Origin: Lewinellaceae bacterium
GTDB lineage: Bacteria; Bacteroidota; Bacteroidia; Chitinophagales; Saprospiraceae
Reading direction: 5' to 3'
Length of the DNA stretch: 64,000 bases
Assembly: GCA_016716135.1 (NCBI GenBank)
Contig: JADJWX010000008.1
Location: 9,230 to 73,229 of the forward strand
Shown here: positions 18,049-26,096 of the stretch, one piece after another
How the letters are laid out: every line of letters starts with the position of its first letter
Numbering within the stretch: position 1 is the first letter of the stretch
The notes under the pieces: model-generated
Seen by the model: only the letters and a program-made list of their open reading frames with translations
Told to the model about the DNA's origin: nothing
Databases searched by the model: none
Translations under genes and position numbers: made by a program

Positions 18049-18470
18049 GTAGGGCTATAGAGGCATCCGATGCCTAAAATCCAAAACACTTTCCGGCGGG
18101 TATAACAGCCCCGGTTTCCGAACAGGCAACTTTTCAGAAAATACGCTCAACCTGACTGGCTAATGTCCGGCTCGGGTCTTGTCATTTTTTTGTCCGCAAG
18201 GCGATGCGGCAAAACCCGGTGCCAAGCTGAAATGTTTAACCATAGATATGCATATCGGGATATTCTTAAACACTAAAATGGGTCACTTTGACCTGTACAG
18301 TGCTTAGGCGGTTTAGAACATTGGGTATTCGGAACAATACGAAATGGGGGCATTGACCATGGCGATACGAACAAGAAAAGTTCCTGAACCCAATGCCATA
18401 AACTGCTTATAAAACGGACAAGCCGAACACCGCACTACAAAGTAGGCATTACAAAATAAATATTACGCAA
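18049..18470. other. Intergenic region at the left border of the AT-rich block
   Basis: No gene is seen. At 18281-18293 there is a perfect GGTCA-N3-TGACC dyad that could be an operator half-site pair, but such short dyads arise by chance. Base composition falls from GC-rich to AT-richer across this stretch, so it probably contains the border of the inserted segment. Confidence 0.4.
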
Positions 18471-19226
18471 ATGAAAATCTTGAATTCTGTGTTTGCATTT
18501 GCAGTCCTTTTAATATTGACTGCCTGCAACAGCCGGCCTGATAACGAGACAAAAACGCAGGAAAATACCCGGGAAACCACGCAACAGTTCACACCGCTTG
18601 TTCAGGAAGTGCTGACCAAAGCGCAGCGGGATGCTTTGACACCCGATGAAGTATTGGCAACGTTTAAAGAAGGCAATGAGCGGTTTGTAAAGAATGACCT
18701 GACGGCTAGGGACCATTCGGCTCAAGTCAGAAAAAGTGCCAATGGTCAATTCCCCAAAGCGGCAGTTATCTCCTGTCTCGACAGCAGGGTGCCTGTCGAA
18801 GATGTATTTGACAGAGGCATAGGCGATATTTTTGTTGGGCGCGTTGCCGGAAACTTTGTGAATGAAGATCTCTTGGGAAGCCTTGAATTTGCTTGTAAAG
18901 TAGCGGGTTCCAAATTGATTGTGGTTATGGGGCACGAGCATTGCGGGGCGATAAAGGCCGCCATTGACGATGTCAAGTTAGGCAACATCACGGCTATGCT
19001 TTCCAAAATCCGGCCGGCCGTAGAAAAGGTTGATTATGCCGGTGAAAGGACTTCTAAAAATCCGGAATTTGTTCATCAGGTTTGCGAAAGCAATGTTGTG
19101 CACACGATTGAACAAATCAGGATAAAGAGCCCGATACTAAAAGAAATGGAAGATAACGGCGAAATCAAAATAGTAGGTGCGACCTACGATATGGACACTG
19201 GAATAGCGACCTTTCTGAAAGAATAA
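18471..19226 (+). CDS. Beta-class carbonic anhydrase, predicted lipoprotein
   Basis: A 251-residue zinc enzyme for reversible hydration of CO2. The beta-class signatures are intact: CLDSR at 102-106 (zinc ligand Cys102, catalytic dyad Asp104/Arg106) and GHEHCG at 154-159 (ligands His155 and Cys158). Most beta enzymes are cytosolic, but this one starts with a signal sequence and lipobox ILTAC with Cys19, then a polar linker to about residue 45, so it should be anchored in the periplasm or outer membrane. It is the first gene of the AT-rich block inside the ynj locus. Confidence 0.92.
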   Translation: MKILNSVFAFAVLLILTACNSRPDNETKTQENTRETTQQFTPLVQEVLTKAQRDALTPDEVLATFKEGNERFVKNDLTARDHSAQVRKSANGQFPKAAVISCLDSRVPVEDVFDRGIGDIFVGRVAGNFVNEDLLGSLEFACKVAGSKLIVVMGHEHCGAIKAAIDDVKLGNITAMLSKIRPAVEKVDYAGERTSKNPEFVHQVCESNVVHTIEQIRIKSPILKEMEDNGEIKIVGATYDMDTGIATFLKE

Positions 19227-19238
19227 CGGTGTGCTGAT

Positions 19239-19270
19239 AGCGAGGGGGTGACTCCAGTCACCCCCTCGCT
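19239..19270. terminator. Perfect 15-bp palindrome after the carbonic anhydrase gene
   Basis: AGCGAGGGGGTGACT at 19239-19253 is followed after two bases by its exact reverse complement. The hairpin begins 12 bases after the stop codon. There is no U-tract, so it may stabilise the 3' end or act factor-dependently. Confidence 0.6.
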
Positions 19271-19343
19271 CTTGGTCTCCACCCTGCCAAGCGGAAATAA
19301 TACTCCTGTTTTGGCAATCAAAATATCTGTGAAAAATAGAAAA

Positions 19344-19832
19344 ATGGATATAAAAATAATAGAAACGGTTACTGTTATTGCGGCCTATTTCCTGATACGT
19401 ATTGTTTCAGGCAAAGCCATAGAAAAAACCGTAGAGAATAGTTTAATGCAAAAGTCAAGAGGGAAGGTAATTAAAAAAGGCGTTAATATTATTTTGCTGT
19501 CAATTACAACAGCCTTTCTGTTTTTTGTTTGGGGCGTCAAGCAATCCGAATTGGTTGTTTTTTTTAGCTCTTTTCTCGCCGTTTTAGGAATAGCGTTGTT
19601 CGCGCAATGGTCAATTTTATCGAATATCACCTCTGGAATAATTATATTTTTTAGCCATCCGGTTAAATTAGATGACACCATCAGCATCATTGACAAAGAT
19701 TACCATGTCGAAGGAAGAGTTAGCGACATCGGTCTTTTCTTTGTTATCATTAAGACAAACGATGGCGAAAGAGTAACAGTGCCAAGTAATGTCTTCGTTC
19801 AAAAAATGATAAAACACAAAATAAATCTTTAG
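19344..19832 (+). CDS. Minimal MscS-like mechanosensitive channel protein
   Basis: A 162-residue membrane protein from the ATG at 19344; a longer upstream reading would begin inside the palindrome region. It has three hydrophobic segments (about 7-22, 48-64 and 70-105). The last one with its tail, AQWSILSNITSGIIIFFSHP and VKLDDTISI, matches the pore helix TM3 and start of the beta domain of MscS. The protein stops shortly after that domain (VPSNVFVQKMIKHKINL), so the large C-terminal part of the cytoplasmic vestibule is absent. Such short MscS-domain proteins occur in Bacteroidota. A role in osmotic release is inferred from family only. Confidence 0.8.
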   Translation: MDIKIIETVTVIAAYFLIRIVSGKAIEKTVENSLMQKSRGKVIKKGVNIILLSITTAFLFFVWGVKQSELVVFFSSFLAVLGIALFAQWSILSNITSGIIIFFSHPVKLDDTISIIDKDYHVEGRVSDIGLFFVIIKTNDGERVTVPSNVFVQKMIKHKINL

Positions 19833-19905
19833 ACGTCGTCTCAAAAGTGGCTGCCGGACTGAACGTATACCTGTCGGAAAGTATACTTTTGAAGCAAAAA
19901 CACCT

Positions 19906-20937
19906 ATGCGAATAGCAACGACTGTAATTTGCCTGATCCTTGCCGCTGTCGGTTATGGTCAGGATGCGGATGAAATTGAACGGCTTTTCAATAATGGCGA
20001 TTTTGAAGCAGTGGTGGAAAAAGGGACCCGCTTACTTGAAGCCGATACGGATGAACTTATCGTTTGTCATTTGGTTGGCCGGGCATTGACTGAATTGAAA
20101 CAATTTGAGCAGGCAAAGCCATTGCTGAAAAAAACAACCGTAAAATCAGCGCCTGGCTGGATGAAATCCTGGAGCTTTGGATACTTAGGGATATGTAACT
20201 ATGCAACCGGAAATTTAAAGGAATCTGAAAGCAATTTTAAGAAGGCGGTTAAATTAAACGCGACAAAAAATTCAACAAAATTTGCAGCGCGGCGACTGAA
20301 ATTATTACAGCTGCCGGAGTATGCCAAATACTGGGAAACAATAGAAACAGACAATATCCGGTTTTATGTTCAGCCTGGGCACCAGATTGCCGATCTGAAA
20401 AAGTATTGTTCTGAAAGAAACGCTGCATTTATAGAAAACAATCACTTTTTCAATGCCGCCCCGTATAAAAAAATTGATTTTTTTGTTTGGAGCAATCCGG
20501 AAGAAGGAAAAAAAATATTAGGCGAAGAAATTGGATTCGCGAATTCAGATTTCTGTATGATCAACGCAAAAATTAATCAAACAAAAGGGCATGAAATTAC
20601 CCACATACTATGCGACTATGGAATAAAGCCCAATAAAAAGAACCGCCTAATAAATGAAGGCGTGGCAGTTGCATTTGATTTGACAAATCGAAATCGGGTG
20701 GAATTGGCCAAATCGGCAAATCAAAAGAATATGAAAATTAAAGACTTTTTCAACGAATCCTCCAGGCTCCCAGAGGACATTATTTACCCTGTTGGAGGAG
20801 CATTAATTGAATATTTGAGGACAAAGAACGATAACGAGCGCCTGAAGCGATTGCTCAAAGAGCAGACCTATGAAGCCCTCCTGGAAACCTACGGCATAGA
20901 AATCATTGAAGAATTTGAGCGGAAAATCATGTTCTAG
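19906..20937 (+). CDS. Exported TPR protein with gluzincin-like peptidase domain
   Basis: A 343-residue protein with signal peptide 1-18 (ending VGYGQ). Residues about 20-140 are TPR-like helices (ERLFNNGDFEAVVEKGTRLL and YLGICNYATGNLKESESNF). Residues about 145-340 resemble peptidase MA: the zinc motif HEITH is at 229-233 and a Glu in LINEGVAVAFD at 251 is the likely third ligand. The N-terminal TPRs may bind partner proteins. The gene is AT-rich like its neighbours. It has the same catalytic logic as the 1035-residue protein at 5818 but without propeller or barrel. Confidence 0.75.
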   Translation: MRIATTVICLILAAVGYGQDADEIERLFNNGDFEAVVEKGTRLLEADTDELIVCHLVGRALTELKQFEQAKPLLKKTTVKSAPGWMKSWSFGYLGICNYATGNLKESESNFKKAVKLNATKNSTKFAARRLKLLQLPEYAKYWETIETDNIRFYVQPGHQIADLKKYCSERNAAFIENNHFFNAAPYKKIDFFVWSNPEEGKKILGEEIGFANSDFCMINAKINQTKGHEITHILCDYGIKPNKKNRLINEGVAVAFDLTNRNRVELAKSANQKNMKIKDFFNESSRLPEDIIYPVGGALIEYLRTKNDNERLKRLLKEQTYEALLETYGIEIIEEFERKIMF

Positions 20938-21061
20938 GCCATGATGCGCCTGGTTTTGGTCTTGGGCGGAGCAAATCCACCCTGAATCCACCCCCCCACC
21001 AACAAGCAAAGGGTTGTGTGTACACGTAGATTTGCAGTTCAGTTTAACCACAGCACTTTGA

Positions 21062-21427
21062 ATGATGAACAAAAAAATCTCAATTTCCGGACTGGCGTTT
21101 GGTTTGGTAATTTTTGTCGGATTGATGCCGCTGGCATTTAAATTTTCGGGAAACCAAACGCAACTATTACTTGGCACTTCGTTCAAATATTTCATATGGA
21201 GTGCCCAGGCCATTGTCTTGCTCACCCTGTTTTTTACAAAAATCAACTTCAGTAAAAACCAACTGATTGGTTTGGCAATGCTTTGCACTCTGGTGCCTTT
21301 TATATTCGCCTTTACAGAAATCGGTATTTCCTTTTTAATTTTGAATAACGTTGTAAGTTCGATGCTGTCCTGGGCAATAGCAAGTGTACTTTTTGCCAAA
21401 TGGTTTGTTGTTTTGGATTACAATTAA
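21062..21427 (+). CDS. Small membrane protein, unknown
   Basis: A 121-residue hydrophobic protein with four predicted helices and almost no loops. No family is recognised. It overlaps, or lies 14 bases before, the following LuxR-type gene depending on that gene's start, so the two are probably transcribed together; the membrane protein could modulate the regulator. Composition is AT-rich. Confidence 0.6.
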   Translation: MMNKKISISGLAFGLVIFVGLMPLAFKFSGNQTQLLLGTSFKYFIWSAQAIVLLTLFFTKINFSKNQLIGLAMLCTLVPFIFAFTEIGISFLILNNVVSSMLSWAIASVLFAKWFVVLDYN

Positions 21428-21441
21428 AATGCAGAAAAATA

Positions 21442-21888
21442 GTGAAGGCAAAACAAAAACAAGGATTACTGATTGCGTTGAGCATTTTCCTTGCATTGTG
21501 TTCAATCGGGTTCTCTTTTAACGGCACTTCTTTTCTTTGGTTCTGGCAAAAGAATCCTATAATCCCGATCATATTACTCTGCCTTGTCTTTCTTGTTGTT
21601 CGGTATTGGCTGAAACTTGAAATTGATGCGCACCGACAGCACATCCTTGCGGAATATGAACGGAGCTTGAGTCAGAATGAACAGGCAGATTTTAAGAAGT
21701 TGCTGTCACTTCGGGAGATAGAAGTTTTGGAACTGATCAATAATGGGCTGAGCAATAAAGAAATTGCCAACAGACTATTCATTTCTTTATCAACCGTCAA
21801 AACCCATATCAATAACATTTATAAAATATTGGACATAAAAAACAGGCGAGAAGCTATTGAAAAAACAAATGTGCAGATAAAACTTTGA
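21442..21888 (+). CDS. Membrane-anchored LuxR-type HTH regulator
   Basis: About 148 residues from a GTG at 21442; an alternative start at 21400 overlaps the preceding gene. Two hydrophobic helices (about 8-27 and 37-56) are followed by a short helical linker and a complete LuxR/GerE helix-turn-helix (about 82-140; SLREIEVLELINNGLSNKEI and SLSTVKTHINNIYKIL). There is no receiver domain, so it is a membrane-tethered DNA-binding protein rather than a classical response regulator. It is the last gene of the AT-rich block; the ynjC-like permease starts 22 bases later in GC-rich sequence. Confidence 0.75.
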   Translation: MKAKQKQGLLIALSIFLALCSIGFSFNGTSFLWFWQKNPIIPIILLCLVFLVVRYWLKLEIDAHRQHILAEYERSLSQNEQADFKKLLSLREIEVLELINNGLSNKEIANRLFISLSTVKTHINNIYKILDIKNRREAIEKTNVQIKL

Positions 21889-21910
21889 GCTCAACTCCGA
21901 TACAAATCGC

Positions 21911-22750
21911 ATGCGCAAACGCCTCCCCACGATCTTCCTCCTCCTGACCCTGCTCCCCCTGGCCGCAGGCCTCGCCTACGCCCTGGCCTACAGCCTGGGC
22001 CTGGCCGGCGCCCTGCAAGCGGGCCTGACTACCCAGCACTGGCAGGCAGTGCTGGGTAGCCCGGCCGTCTGGTTTTCGCTGGTGTTGAGCCTGCTGGTAG
22101 CACTGGTTGTGGTGGTACTTTCCGCAGCGTTGGCCCTGACAACCGTACTGGTTTTTCACCGCGAACTGGGCAGCAACCCCCTGCGCTTCGGCGCCTACTG
22201 GCCCCTTGCCCTGCCGCCGATTGTGGCAGCGTTCTGGGGTTTCCAACTGCTGGGCAATTCCGGCCTGCTGGCACGACTGGCAGCCGCAACGGGGTGCATT
22301 TCGGGTCCGCAGGATTTTGTACCCCTCATCAACGACCCCTGGCAAATCGGGATCACCGCCGTGCTGACTATGGCCACCTTCCCCTTTTTCACGGTGGTAC
22401 TCCACCAGTTTTACCGCTCCGAACAACTGCCGCGCCTGCTGGAGCTCGCCCGCAGCCTGGGCGCCACCGGGCAACAGTGCCACTGGCGGGTGACGGCGCC
22501 CGTATTGTTGCAAAAACTGCGGCCGCTGATGGTGCTGTACGGCGTGTTTTTATTTGGCGCCTATGAAGTGCCACTGCTGCTGGGCAGCCAGTCGGCGCGT
22601 ATGATCTCCATCCTGATCGCGCAGAAATTCCGCCGTTTTGATCTCCAGGATTTGCCGCAGGCCTATGCCATCACGTTGTTGTATGCCGCGGTGGTGCTGG
22701 CGGTTTTGCTTGTATTCCGGCCTGGCCGGCAAATGAACGGGAGCGTATGA
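21911..22750 (+). CDS. ABC transporter permease, YnjC N-terminal-half-like
   Basis: An inner-membrane permease of 279 residues with about six helices. The cytoplasmic EAA-type loop reads LLELARSLGATGQQCHWRV, near 178-196. In E. coli, YnjC is one double-length protein; here the two halves are separate, with this one first. It overlaps the next permease gene by 4 bases (ATGA), which indicates translational coupling. It imports the solute bound by the YnjB-like lipoprotein at 16810, from which it is separated by the AT-rich block. Confidence 0.85.
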   Translation: MRKRLPTIFLLLTLLPLAAGLAYALAYSLGLAGALQAGLTTQHWQAVLGSPAVWFSLVLSLLVALVVVVLSAALALTTVLVFHRELGSNPLRFGAYWPLALPPIVAAFWGFQLLGNSGLLARLAAATGCISGPQDFVPLINDPWQIGITAVLTMATFPFFTVVLHQFYRSEQLPRLLELARSLGATGQQCHWRVTAPVLLQKLRPLMVLYGVFLFGAYEVPLLLGSQSARMISILIAQKFRRFDLQDLPQAYAITLLYAAVVLAVLLVFRPGRQMNGSV

Positions 22751-23640
22751 ACGTGTTCGAAAAATGGCGCCGACTCCAGCCCCAAAGGGGAGAGGGGCTC
22801 CCTTTCAAGTTAAATTTTGATTGGAATAAGGGCAAGCCCCCCTCCCCCCGGGGGGAGGGGACGGGGGTGGGGCGGGCACCCTTCGCCGCGCTCCTCCTGC
22901 TCTTTGCCCTGCCCTTTGCCTACCTGCTCCTGCTTTCCCTGGCCATGCAGTGGCGTTTCCCCTTGCTTTTGCCCGAAGGGCTCAGCCTCGAACACTGGCA
23001 ACTGGCCTGGCGCATCGGTGGCCTGGCGGATAGTTTAGGTTTGTCGGCGGTTTGCGCCGCCGTGGTCGCCCTGAGCAGCACCGCCCTGGGTTTCCGTATG
23101 GCCCACGCGATCGCCGCGCACCACCGCCGGCGCCTGCTGGTAGCCATCGCTTATCTGCCCTATGCGTTTTCGCCGGTGATCTACGCCTTTTGCCTGCAAT
23201 TTTTCTTTTTAAAAACCAACCTTGCGGGCACCCTGGCCGGGGTCTTGTTGGGCCAGTTCCTGCTCGTTTTTCCCTTCAGTGTCATTTTGTTTGTCAACCA
23301 CTGGACGCCACGCCTTCGCAACATGGAGGCGCTGGTGTACACCCTCGGAGGCTCTGCCGGGGCGGCCTGGCGGCGGGTGTTGTTGCCGGTGTCGCGACCG
23401 GCCCTGCTCAACGGGTTGTTTCAGACGTTTCTGCTCGCCTGGTTTGAATACGGCCTTACCACCGTGCTCGGGCAAGGGCGGGTGCCTACCCTGCCGGTGC
23501 GCGTGTACCAGTACATCGGCGAGGCAAATCCGTATTTTGCGGCCCTGGGCAGCACGCTGCTGATCTGGCCGCCGCTGTTGCTGCTTTGGCTCAATTACCG
23601 CTATCAAAACCGGACACATGCCGCCTTTGCTGACCGTTGA
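22747..23640 (+). CDS. ABC transporter permease, second YnjC-like half, with a repeat-derived N-terminal insert
   Basis: A 297-residue permease with six helices. The EAA-like loop is MEALVYTLGGSAGAAWRRVL, near 194-213. The start ATG overlaps the previous stop (ATGA). Residues about 10-40 (QPQRGEGLPFK and KPPSPRGEGTGVGR) are encoded by a GC-rich palindromic repeat and do not look like permease sequence. The first true helix begins near residue 42. The repeat probably inserted in frame shortly after the start. Alternatively, translation starts at a GTG after the repeat. The gene overlaps the ATPase gene by 23 bases. Confidence 0.85.
   Translation: MNVFEKWRRLQPQRGEGLPFKLNFDWNKGKPPSPRGEGTGVGRAPFAALLLLFALPFAYLLLLSLAMQWRFPLLLPEGLSLEHWQLAWRIGGLADSLGLSAVCAAVVALSSTALGFRMAHAIAAHHRRRLLVAIAYLPYAFSPVIYAFCLQFFFLKTNLAGTLAGVLLGQFLLVFPFSVILFVNHWTPRLRNMEALVYTLGGSAGAAWRRVLLPVSRPALLNGLFQTFLLAWFEYGLTTVLGQGRVPTLPVRVYQYIGEANPYFAALGSTLLIWPPLLLLWLNYRYQNRTHAAFADR
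22775..22880. repeat. GC-rich palindromic repeat inside the permease gene
   Basis: Two related half-units (AGCCCC-AAA-GGGGAGAGGGGCT near 22778 and a CCCCTCCCCCC/GGGGGGAGGGG palindrome near 22839-22860) flank an AT-rich centre. The encoded PRGEG-type peptide is typical of repeat-derived sequence. The frame of the permease is preserved. Confidence 0.6.
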
Positions 23641-24343
23641 CAAATTGGAACTGCGCTTTGGCGCCGAACAGGTGCTCCGCGGACTGAGCTTCAAACTTCA
23701 GGCGCAGGAAACCCTGGCCATTCTGGGCCGCTCGGGCTGCGGAAAAACCACGCTGCTGAAATGTCTGGCGGGCTTGCAGGCGCCTGACGCGGGCGATATT
23801 TTGTTGTCCGGGAAATCCATTTTAAACCAAAAACCGCAACAACGCGGCATGGTGTACCTCTACCAGGAGGCGCTGCTTTTTCCACATTTGAATGTGTTTG
23901 AAAATGTGGCCTTCGGGTTGCGGCTACGCCGCGAAACGGAGGCAAGCGTCCGGGAGCAGACAAGCCGGCTACTCGAAAATCTCGACCTTGCCGGGCAGGC
24001 CGGAAAAATGCCGGAACAGTTGTCGGGCGGCCAAAAACAACGCGTGGCATTTGGGCGTGCCCTGATCATCAACCCGCGTATTTTATTGCTCGATGAACCC
24101 TTTGGCAATCTCGACGTTGAAACCCGGGCCAACATGCAGCAACTCTTTCGCCGCGTGGCCGCCGAATACCACATCACGGCGGTGTTTGTGACCCACGATC
24201 TCAAAGAAGCCGTGCTGATGGGCGACCGGCTGGCGTATATGGAAAACGGCCGGCTGGAGCTGTTTGAAAACCTTGCGGCCTTTATCGCCGACCCGCGAAC
24301 CGGCATGCAACAGGAACTGGATTTTTGGAAAAAACTGCGCTGA
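23618..24343 (+). CDS. ynjD: ABC transporter ATP-binding protein, YnjD-like
   Basis: A 241-residue ATPase with Walker A GRSGCGKTT (37-45), Q-loop YLYQEALLFPH (80-90), signature LSGGQKQR (135-142), Walker B ILLLDEP (155-161) and a switch His in VFVTHDLKEAV. It energises the two permeases encoded directly upstream, overlapping the second by 23 bases, and its stop abuts the radical SAM start. The combination with a YnjB-like binding protein identifies the importer type; the solute is unknown. Confidence 0.9.
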   Translation: MPPLLTVDKLELRFGAEQVLRGLSFKLQAQETLAILGRSGCGKTTLLKCLAGLQAPDAGDILLSGKSILNQKPQQRGMVYLYQEALLFPHLNVFENVAFGLRLRRETEASVREQTSRLLENLDLAGQAGKMPEQLSGGQKQRVAFGRALIINPRILLLDEPFGNLDVETRANMQQLFRRVAAEYHITAVFVTHDLKEAVLMGDRLAYMENGRLELFENLAAFIADPRTGMQQELDFWKKLR

Positions 24344-25279
24344 ATGAACCTGAACCACTGCGAATCCCTCTACTGGGTGTTCACCCAACTTTGCAACGAT
24401 ACCTGCGACCACTGCTACAACTTTTCCGGCCCACAGGGCGAACGCATCAGCGAGCGGGAATGCCTGCAAATCATTGACAACCTGCCCGATACGATCGACC
24501 GCCTCATCCTCTCCGGCGGCGAACCCCTGGCCGAAAAAAAATTACTCTACCGCATCCTCGACCGGCTCCGCGAACGCTACGGCGACCGCACCCAGCTCAT
24601 GCTGCAAACCAACGGCGACCTGCTCACTGGCGACATCCTCGACACGCTGATCGAAAAAGGCGTCACCCGTTTCGACATTGCCAGCATCGACCGCTACCAC
24701 AAGCACGCCGGCGCCCGGCTGATGGACCTGGCCGAACTCTTCGAATCGCGCGGCGTGAACGGTGACGACAAAGACCCGCTGGTGGAGAAAGAAACGTACC
24801 TGGTGCAAGGTCACCGGCTCTCCTGGGGCTACTGGGGTGCGACGGAAGACATGTGGCTGGGCGGCAACTGGGCGCGCGGCCGGGCCCTGGAAAAAGGCAT
24901 CTGGAAACGCGATCCCAACCACAATTTTTGCAAAATCCTGAGCGGCGGCATCGGCTTCCTCACCGGAGCGGAGGGCATCCCGCAGGAAATCTCCATCCAG
25001 CTCTGGCGGATCAATCCCTGCTGCCCCGGCACTTATAAAGCCCTGGGCGATGCCCGCCGGGAAAAGGTGGCCGACGTGCTGGCGCGGGTGGCGGAATCAC
25101 CGGTGTTTCAAAAGATCAACGAAGGCGACCCCTTGGGCATGGGCGAATCGGTGGGCGTACCCCGCGAACTGGCACAGGCGCGGGTGGAGGACTTGCAGAA
25201 TGTCTGTTTGTGGTGTGATGAGTTTTTTCGGGAGTATTTTGATATGGAGCGGCTGGAGGGGCGGTTTGGGGCGGGGTGA
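24344..25279 (+). CDS. Radical SAM protein coupled to the ynj transporter
   Basis: A 311-residue enzyme with the radical SAM cluster motif CNDTCDHC (Cys17, Cys21, Cys24) and the GGEP motif in LILSGGEPLAEKK (near 55). Extra cysteines lie at about 196, 226-227 (INPCCPGT) and 286-289 (NVCLWC), which suggests an auxiliary cluster as in SPASM/twitch proteins, though the spacing is not the canonical one. The start ATG directly follows the TGA of the ATPase gene, so it is transcribed with the importer. Its substrate is likely related to the imported solute or to a co-factor; that is inference. I do not recognise a named subfamily. Confidence 0.85.
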   Translation: MNLNHCESLYWVFTQLCNDTCDHCYNFSGPQGERISERECLQIIDNLPDTIDRLILSGGEPLAEKKLLYRILDRLRERYGDRTQLMLQTNGDLLTGDILDTLIEKGVTRFDIASIDRYHKHAGARLMDLAELFESRGVNGDDKDPLVEKETYLVQGHRLSWGYWGATEDMWLGGNWARGRALEKGIWKRDPNHNFCKILSGGIGFLTGAEGIPQEISIQLWRINPCCPGTYKALGDARREKVADVLARVAESPVFQKINEGDPLGMGESVGVPRELAQARVEDLQNVCLWCDEFFREYFDMERLEGRFGAG

Positions 25280-25308
25280 GGCTGGATAAACACATCAAAA
25301 TACAACGG

Positions 25309-25897
25309 ACCTCGGAGAGGTCAAATATTTGTAGCAACCGGTTCTTTTAGCATTTCTCCCTTGCGCATGTACAGGTTCCTCGCTGCGCTCGGAATGACAA
25401 TGCGTATTAAATAAAACAGGGAGGGCGGTAAAACCCGGTAAAGCAACATTTCGTCGCCCCTTTCTTTTAGCCCAACCATTGTGGGATAGGCTGAGGCCAA
25501 AACTGGGGGGCGAGGCAATGTTCCCTTTTTCCAAATCTTTCGCCCCCCAATTCTTAAAACGAGGTTTTGTCATTCCGAGCGCAGCGAGGAACCTGTACAA
25601 GCACAGTTGTCGGGAAGACGAGATTTGGCTTATAATTGGATCAGAGTAAAGCATATGAAGTCAATCTTTCATCTATCTCCGGTCACTACGTTTTGGACAC
25701 TTTTTTGTCTTCCCGACAACTGTGCCTGTACAAGCGAAAAGAGCGAGGTTGCTGTTAATTATAACTAATCAATACACACCTGTATAGAGGTCGAATCTGT
25801 GTTAAATTACTTGAGCGCAAGCCCAATTCGACCTCTACGAGGTCGTGATTCACGGCTTACCGGTCCTTTTCTATAAATATTTGATCTCTCCGAGGTC
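25309..25897. repeat. Composite repeat flanked by 27-bp inverted GACCTC/GAGGTC termini
   Basis: The termini (GACCTC...AAATATTTGTAG at 25309 and its reverse complement at 25871-25897, two mismatches) enclose the MITE and a second repeat of about 130 bases (25768-25897) that contains CGACCTCTACGAGGTCG. The same two repeats occur in the same order at 34391-34869, so the whole arrangement is a dispersed direct repeat. Confidence 0.7.
25369..25598. mobile_element. MITE-like element, copy 1
   Basis: A 230-bp element with perfect 32-bp terminal inverted repeats, beginning GTACAGGTTCCTCGCTGCGC and ending in the reverse complement. The interior is nearly identical to 34438-34664, with only a handful of differences over about 226 bases. 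It has no transposase, so any movement must depend on a transposase elsewhere. Confidence 0.85.
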
Positions 25898-26096
25898 GCC
25901 CGTGATTTTGATGCGTTGACCCTGGGCGGGGTGAGGGTGTATCAAGCTTCTTTGTTTCCCAAGACAATATGCTTTTCCAATTGCTTGCTCATTGGGGTAT
26001 TACTGCCAGCTTCCAGTATATTTATATCACTAACGCCAAAGATTACATTGCGTTTGAACGGTATTTTAGAAAATAGTATCAACCTCAGTTCATCCT

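Larger units (their letters stand above)
25280..26096. other. Repeat-rich intergenic region
   Basis: About 800 bases without a gene. It contains a MITE-like element (25369-25598), an outer 27-bp inverted repeat (25309-25335 and 25871-25897), a further inverted pair GTCGGGAAGAC / GTCTTCCCGAC near 25609 and 25708, and a short segment GATTTTGATGCGTT at 25904 that recurs at 27519. Short open frames inside these repeats are not genes. Confidence 0.75.

Noticed and set aside
16392..18470. tRNA or rRNA genes in the intergenic regions
   Set aside because: I looked for T-loop-like sequences and stems in the larger gaps and found none that complete a cloverleaf.
25295..25654. Open frames inside the MITE-like element
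   Set aside because: Similar frames appear in the second copy at 34374-34586 but are not conserved in length or start; they reflect the repeat and not a gene.
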